This document shows, one piece after another, positions 62,956 through 64,000 of a stretch of 64,000 bases of DNA (positions are counted from its first letter, which is position 1; each line of letters opens with the position of its first letter). The DNA is taken from contig JAKUPL010000011.1 of the NCBI GenBank assembly GCA_022449455.1, positions 1-64,000 of the forward strand. The letters run 5' to 3'. Under the pieces are notes generated by a model. It did not search any database, had not been told where the DNA came from, and saw only the letters and a list, made by a program, of their open reading frames with translations. This DNA is from Alcanivorax sp. GTDB taxonomy: Bacteria > Pseudomonadota > Gammaproteobacteria > Pseudomonadales > Alcanivoracaceae. The translations under genes were made by a program, and so were the position numbers.

Positions 62956-63540
62956 ATGGGGTCGATCAAGGCGGTGGTGATGGGCGCCTCCTGGGGCGGG
63001 CTGAATGCCTACTCGCGCATTCTTTCCTGCTTGCCGGAGCGTTTCCCCGCCGCCATCATGTTGGTCCAGCACCAGAACGCCAGCGCCGATAACCGACTGG
63101 CCTGGTTGCTGTCGCGCTACTGCCGCCTGCCGGTGGTGGCGCCGAACGATAAAGAAAGAATCCGGGCCGGCCACGTCTATGTGGCCCCGCCGGGCTATCA
63201 CATGCTGGTCAACGCGGATGACACCATCGCCTTGACCGTTTACCGGCCGGTGCATTTTTCACGGCCGTCCATTGACGAACTGTTCTTTTCCGCCGGACAT
63301 GTCTATGGCAAAAATGTCATAGGCGTGGTCCTGACCGGTGCCAACGAGGACGGCTCCGCCGGGCTCGACTACATCCGCCGGCGCGGCGGGCTCACGTTGG
63401 CCCAGTCGCCGCCGAGCAGCGAGGCGCCGGTGATGCCGGAAGCGGCCATTGCCCTGGGCGCCGTCCGGGAGGTGCTCGATCTGGAGCGGATCGGCCCCTT
63501 TCTGGCGAAAATCCGGTCGGAAGACGGGGTGCCGGAATGA
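62956..63540 (+). CDS. cheB: CheB-type methylesterase, stand-alone domain
   Basis: This 194-residue protein has the CheB catalytic triad Ser12 (GASWGGL), His39 (VQHQN) and Asp132 (TGANEDGSAG), plus IYVAPPG-like VYVAPPGYHML. The usual N-terminal receiver is absent, so activity cannot be governed by phosphorylation in cis. The neighbouring receiver proteins may replace it. It demethylates or deamidates glutamyl residues of receptor-like proteins. Upstream overlap is none (32-base gap from the regulator). Confidence 0.92.
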   Translation: MGSIKAVVMGASWGGLNAYSRILSCLPERFPAAIMLVQHQNASADNRLAWLLSRYCRLPVVAPNDKERIRAGHVYVAPPGYHMLVNADDTIALTVYRPVHFSRPSIDELFFSAGHVYGKNVIGVVLTGANEDGSAGLDYIRRRGGLTLAQSPPSSEAPVMPEAAIALGAVREVLDLERIGPFLAKIRSEDGVPE

Positions 63541-63576
63541 GTCCGGAATCAGTGAACAGTGGGGCTGGGTTGCGCA

Positions 63577-64000
63577 ATGAATAAGCAGAACATCCTGGTC
63601 GTCGACGACCACCGGGAGAACCTGATCGCCATGGAGGCGTTGCTGGACGGGGAGGGCCGCCAACTGATCATGGCCGGCTCCGGCAACGAGGCGCTGGCAC
63701 TGGCGCTCAAGCACGATTTCGCGTTGATTCTGCTGGACGTGCAGATGCCCGAAATGGACGGTTTCGAAGTGGCGCAACTGATGCGTCAGAACCGCAAGAC
63801 CCGCCACATCCCGATCATTTTCGTCACCGCCATTTCCAAGGAACAGAAGTACGTTTTCCAGGGCTATCGCAACGGCGCCGTCGACTATTTGTTCAAGCCC
63901 GTGGACGAACGGATTCTCGACGCCAAGGTCAATGTATTCCTGGAGCTGGACCGGCAACGTCGCAAGCTGCAGCAGGCGGTGGTGCAGATGAAGCGCCTCA
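63577..64000 (+). CDS. Response regulator, receiver plus coiled coil (3' end outside window)
   Basis: 141 codons are visible. Receiver with D10/D11, Asp54 (LLDVQMPEMDGFE), VTAISKEQKY and LFKPVD, then LELDRQRRKLQQAV. It is a close paralogue of the regulator at 62453, with long identical stretches around Asp54 and IPIIFVTAISKE. The coiled coil continues at the edge, so an output domain such as a kinase or GGDEF may follow; unknown. Confidence 0.9.
   Translation, partial: MNKQNILVVDDHRENLIAMEALLDGEGRQLIMAGSGNEALALALKHDFALILLDVQMPEMDGFEVAQLMRQNRKTRHIPIIFVTAISKEQKYVFQGYRNGAVDYLFKPVDERILDAKVNVFLELDRQRRKLQQAVVQMKRL

Overview
The window is a GC-rich chromosomal segment of a gammaproteobacterium. The gene content and order are closest to Pseudomonas and Alcanivorax-type marine or hydrocarbon-associated bacteria; Alcanivoracaceae is my best guess, but no ribosomal marker is present to prove it. 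The core block roxA-purB-hflD-mnmA-nudJ-...-rluE/icd-cspD/clpS-clpA/infA-bpt-...-aat-trxB/ftsK-lolA-rarA-serS-cysG-ybiB-tusBCD-BI-1 (13.8-40.1 kb) keeps an order known from Pseudomonas aeruginosa and largely from E. coli. It is interrupted here by moaCDE and an acetoacetate-CoA ligase gene. I see no prophage, insertion sequence or CRISPR array.

Layout. 1-6.0 kb (minus strand): a catabolic operon, livKHMGF (ABC uptake) followed by a FAD monooxygenase (NicC-like) and the first 34 codons of a maleate isomerase (NicE), which points to (hydroxy)nicotinate or a related aromatic acid as substrate. 6.2-10.9 kb: three exported proteins of unknown role (secretin-N-like, MORN/YwqK-repeat, large lipoprotein). 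11.0-13.8 kb: TrmB-like methyltransferase, a 54-residue membrane protein, TrpB2, GNAT. 13.8-40.1 kb: the conserved core block (ribosome hydroxylation, purine synthesis, tRNA thiolation, molybdopterin synthase, isocitrate dehydrogenase, ClpSAP/N-end rule, thioredoxin reductase, FtsK, LolA, RarA, SerRS, siroheme). 40.2-42.7 kb: tRNA-Ser, a TetR regulator, nicX (2,5-dihydroxypyridine dioxygenase) and an ABM monooxygenase. 42.7-45.7 kb: a cstA / 94-residue C-terminal-CC protein / ArsA-like ATPase operon. 45.9-49.6 kb: gacA-uvrC-pgsA and tRNA-Gly-Cys-Leu. 49.6-57.6 kb: a TetR-linked catabolic island with a TAXI-TRAP transporter divergent from acyl-CoA ligase, acyl-CoA dehydrogenase and SDR genes. 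57.6-64.0 kb: a REP-like element, then a triple-receiver hybrid kinase, CheR, a response regulator, CheB and a second response regulator that runs off the edge.

How the parts fit together. NicC, NicE and NicX are enzymes of the aerobic nicotinate pathway (6-hydroxynicotinate to 2,5-dihydroxypyridine to N-formylmaleamate, and later maleate to fumarate), but they sit about 40 kb apart under what look like different regulators. clpS, clpA, aat and bpt together form the N-degron delivery system and lie within 7 kb of each other. mnmA and tusBCD belong to the same tRNA 2-thiouridine pathway, but tusE is missing from its usual position.

The least explained items are the CstA/CC-protein/ArsA operon, the CheR/CheB-hybrid-kinase cluster with no visible chemoreceptor, the paired CTGAC/GTCAG operators in the TAXI island, and the three-gene exported cluster at 6.2-10.9 kb. 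Start codons were chosen by Shine-Dalgarno spacing and family length; several genes start with GTG or TTG.
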